From CAZUCE01 sp964619265 (GTDB lineage Bacteria; Planctomycetota; UBA1135; GCA-002686595): a stretch of 64,000 nt of DNA. The notes under the pieces were generated by a model. It was not told the DNA's origin, made no database searches, and saw only the letters and a list, made by a program, of their open reading frames with translations. This document shows positions 61,631 to 64,000 of this stretch, one piece after another. Position 1 is the first letter of the stretch. Each line of letters starts with the position of its first letter. Position numbers and translations under genes: made by a program. The stretch lies in assembly GCA_964619265.1 (NCBI GenBank), contig CAZUCE010000006.1:1-64000 (forward strand), written 5' to 3'.

Positions 61631-62515
61631 ATGTCCGAGCCGCCTGATCAACTGCGCGTGGCCGCGCTTCAGTTCGACGTTCGCCGAGGCGAGCTGGACG
61701 CCAACTTGGAGCGCGTCGAGCGCGGGATCGACGAGGCCTTGAAGGAGGGCGTCGAGCTCCTGGCGCTGCCCGAGCTATGGCCCACGGGATTCGATGTGGG
61801 TGGCGGGGTGTTCGGTTCCGAGGAGGAGTGCGAGCGGGCGTTGTTGGCCAACGCGCGGGCTTGGATGCGTGTGGCGAGCCGCACGCGGAGCGCGCCGATC
61901 GCAATTGCGGGGTCGCACCTGGCAGCGGCCGAGGCGGATGGCGCAAAAAGCCCTGCGCCGTTCAATCGCTTCTCGGTGTTGGCGGACGGCCGGGAGCTGG
62001 TGAATTTTGACAAGCTGCACCTGTTCACGCCGACCGGCGAACCGCTGGCGTTCGCGGCGGGAACTCGGACGCCAAAGGTCGGGTACTGGCGCGGGATCGG
62101 GCTGGGCGGCCTGGTCTGCTATGACCTGCGCTTCGGCCCGGCCTGCGACGCTTTAATTGTCCAGCGCCCGGAAGTCATCGTTGTTCCGGCCCAGTGGCCC
62201 ACGCCGCGGGCGGCGACCTGGCGCGCGCTGATCGCGGGGCGGGCCGCGGAGGCCCAGGCCGCGGTGATCGGCTCAAACCGGACCGGGGAAGACGGTCTCG
62301 GGGAACGGCGTGAGCCGATTCGATTTGGCGGGGATTCCCTCGTGGCTGGGCCCGACGGAGTCCTCCTGGCAGAGGCTCCCGGCCGCGAAGGGCTGGTGAT
62401 CGCCGACGTGGATCTCGCGGCCCTGCGCCGGCTGCGGCGCGAGGTGCCCGTCCAGCGCGATCGGCGGGAGCCGGTGGAGGGGGTCTGGGCGAGCCCGAAG
62501 CCCAGCCACGGCTGA
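61631..62515 (+). CDS. Carbon-nitrogen hydrolase (nitrilase superfamily, omega-amidase-like)
   Basis: This 294-residue cytoplasmic hydrolase has the catalytic triad Glu in LPELWPTGF (near 47), Lys in NFDKLHLF (near 130) and Cys in GGLVCYDLRFG (near 165), the full nitrilase-superfamily set. The order and spacing resemble omega-amidase/Nit2-type enzymes acting on amides of dicarboxylic acids. The true substrate is unknown. It starts 75 bp after the MITE and precedes the thiolase by 304 bp. Confidence 0.9.
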   Translation: MSEPPDQLRVAALQFDVRRGELDANLERVERGIDEALKEGVELLALPELWPTGFDVGGGVFGSEEECERALLANARAWMRVASRTRSAPIAIAGSHLAAAEADGAKSPAPFNRFSVLADGRELVNFDKLHLFTPTGEPLAFAAGTRTPKVGYWRGIGLGGLVCYDLRFGPACDALIVQRPEVIVVPAQWPTPRAATWRALIAGRAAEAQAAVIGSNRTGEDGLGERREPIRFGGDSLVAGPDGVLLAEAPGREGLVIADVDLAALRRLRREVPVQRDRREPVEGVWASPKPSHG

Positions 62516-62819
62516 AGCTCTAGGGGGGCGGCGCCGGGAAACCGGGGGAACCGCGCCGCCAAGGCCCAGATGCCCGCGGCTCAGATGCCCGAGGTCCAGA
62601 CCCCCGTGAACTGGAGGGCGAAGGACGGGCGCGACGAAGGTATGATCGTCGGATTCGCGGCCGGCCCGGAGAACTCCGGGTGAGGGCTCTGGACGAGCTC
62701 CGCGGACCGCCCTTGGACCCTCCCCCCGTCGTTTCGATCGGTTCTCCGCTGCTTCGCGCCTCGCGCTCGGCCGGACGCTGCTCGACACTTCGCTCCTCTT
62801 CATTCTGAGTAGACCGCCC
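62516..62819. other. 304-bp gap before the thiolase, no gene recognised
   Basis: This GC-rich sequence contains a short imperfect repeat around 62570-62600 (CAGATGCCCG twice). It should contain the thiolase promoter, but no clear -35/-10 pair is visible. Minus-strand open frames crossing it are shadows of the thiolase gene. Confidence 0.3.
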
Positions 62820-64000
62820 GTGAAGGAAGTCGTTCTCGCTGCCGCCTGCCGCACCCCGATCGGCAAGTTCCAGGGCGGCCTGTCCGGATTCTCTGCTCCC
62901 CAGCTGGGAGCCTTGGCCATCGCCGAGAGTCTCCGTCGTGCCGGCATCGACGCCCAAGAAGTCGAAGAGGTGATCTTCGGCTGCGTCCTGCAGGCCGGGC
63001 TCGGTCAAAACGTGGCCCGCCAGGCTGCGCGCGGCGCGGGGATCCCCGACGCGGTGGGGTCCTTCACCGTCAACAAGGTGTGCGGCTCGGGTCTCAAGTC
63101 CGTGATGCTCGCCGCCCAGGCCATTCGCGCCGGCGATGCGGACTGCATCGTGGCCGGCGGCATGGAGTCGATGACCAACGCGCCGTATCTGTTGCCCCAG
63201 GCACGCGCCGGGCAGCGACTTGGCCACGGCCAGCTGGTGGATTCGATGGTCAACGACGGACTGTGGGACGTCTACAACGACTTCCACATGGGCATGACTG
63301 GGGAGAAGGTTGCTGCCAAGTACGAAATCACTCGCGAGAGCCAGGACGAGTTCGCTGCGCGCAGCCACCAGCGTGCGGAAGCCGCCACCGCGGCAGGCAA
63401 GTTCGATGCCGAGAAGTTCACGATCGAGGTTCCCCAGCGGAAGAAGGACCCGATCGCGTTCTCCACCGACGAGACGATCCGCAGCGGCATGACGGCGGAG
63501 AGCATCTCCGGCTTGCGTCCGGCGTTCCAACGCGACGGCGGCACGGTCACTGCCGCAAATGCTTCGGCCATCAACGACGGGGCCTGTTCGATGCTGGTGA
63601 TGTCGGCCGAGCGGGCCGAGAAGCTGGGCGTGAAGCCGCTTGCCCGCGTCACCGGCTACGCGACCGGCGGTGTCGCACCCGAATGGGTGATGATGGCGCC
63701 CGAGGTCTCGGTCAACAAACTAGCCACAAAGCTCGGCCGCAAGCCCGGCGACTTCGACCTGCATGAAATCAACGAGGCGTTCTCGTCGGCGGCCTGCGCG
63801 CTGACGCGGGTGCTCGATTTGGACGGCGACAGGGTCAACGTCAACGGCGGCGCGGTCGCTCTCGGCCACCCGATCGGAGCTTCCGGCGCGCGGATCCTGA
63901 CCACCTTGCTCCACGCGATGGGGCAACGGGACGCCAAGACGGGGATGGCTTCGCTGTGCCTGGGCGGCGGCAATGCGGTCTCGCTGGCCGTGGAGGCGCT
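62820..64000 (+). CDS. Thiolase (acetyl-CoA acetyltransferase), 3' end cut by the window
   Basis: The coding sequence starts at GTG 62820 and remains open to the window end, giving about 393 residues, nearly full length for the family. The nucleophile Cys is in NKVCGSGLKSVMLAAQAI (near 89), followed by GGMESMTNAPYLLP and the C-terminal catalytic NGGAVALGHPIGASGARI (His) and CLGGGNAVS (Cys). It cleaves 3-ketoacyl-CoA or condenses acetyl-CoA in the cytoplasm. It could complete the ring-derived acyl-CoA route encoded at 3581-12392, but the distance makes that only a possibility. Confidence 0.94.
   Translation, partial: MKEVVLAAACRTPIGKFQGGLSGFSAPQLGALAIAESLRRAGIDAQEVEEVIFGCVLQAGLGQNVARQAARGAGIPDAVGSFTVNKVCGSGLKSVMLAAQAIRAGDADCIVAGGMESMTNAPYLLPQARAGQRLGHGQLVDSMVNDGLWDVYNDFHMGMTGEKVAAKYEITRESQDEFAARSHQRAEAATAAGKFDAEKFTIEVPQRKKDPIAFSTDETIRSGMTAESISGLRPAFQRDGGTVTAANASAINDGACSMLVMSAERAEKLGVKPLARVTGYATGGVAPEWVMMAPEVSVNKLATKLGRKPGDFDLHEINEAFSSAACALTRVLDLDGDRVNVNGGAVALGHPIGASGARILTTLLHAMGQRDAKTGMASLCLGGGNAVSLAVEA

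Noticed and set aside
62520..63530. 336-codon minus-strand open frame
   Set aside because: Antisense to the thiolase, whose catalytic motifs are complete on the plus strand.

Overview
This 64 kb window is GC-rich chromosomal DNA from a Gram-negative-type bacterium; the species cannot be named from the sequence. The best guess is Planctomycetota. The case rests on two ECF sigma factors fused to a membrane segment and a large extracytoplasmic domain, secreted beta-helix-type proteins, a DUF1028 protein, frequent TTG/GTG starts and few clear Shine-Dalgarno sites. Lipoproteins, an ABC system of the LolCDE/MacB kind and an AsmA-like protein point to an outer membrane. This placement is inference.

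Layout. 1-1330: two inward-facing IS256-family 3' ends in inverted orientation bracket a lower-GC gene for a membrane-anchored MORN-like protein; a DUF2200 gene follows. 2021-12392: a catabolic block. An Old Yellow Enzyme-type reductase is divergent from a chain of tightly packed, often 4-nt-overlapping genes: two SDRs, a RidA deaminase, an enoyl-CoA hydratase, an acyl-CoA dehydrogenase and a 2Fe-2S ferredoxin. A degenerate protein kinase, a benzoate-CoA-ligase-type enzyme, a creatininase-family hydrolase and a hotdog thioesterase complete it. This gene content resembles aerobic CoA-dependent aromatic (2-aminobenzoate-like) degradation, but no ring-oxidising monooxygenase is present. metF and fbp follow. 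14416-18634: a transmembrane sigma factor, two tandemly duplicated envelope proteins and three copies of a palindromic repeat family. 18817-28193: an Mrp-type ATPase lacking CxxC, a degenerate DEAD-type helicase, queC, mazG, a DUF1028 secreted protein and a TIGR03546/TIGR03545-like fusion. 28329-33389: an ABC exporter pair, tRNA-Asp and RNase D. 33482-45002: secreted beta-helix-type proteins, an MscS channel, a VF530-like protein, DbpA, a lower-GC FBH1-like SF1 helicase and a second transmembrane sigma factor. 45203-64000: tRNA-Ala, aconitase, a methyltransferase, a coupled SPFH pair facing a membrane ClpP-class protease and a rhomboid protease, a GT39-type glycosyltransferase, an alkaline-phosphatase-fold hydrolase, a Kef-type antiporter, a methyltransferase/APH-like fusion, a 179-bp MITE-like element, a nitrilase-superfamily amidase and a thiolase cut by the window end.

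The acyl-CoA enzymes, ligase, thioesterase and possibly the distant thiolase could form one route from an aromatic acid to acetyl-CoA, with fbp and aconitase serving central metabolism. The most unusual items are the degenerate kinase inside the CoA block, the paired membrane-anchored sigma factors, the IS256-bracketed gene, the palindromic repeat family and several proteins that have lost hallmark residues.
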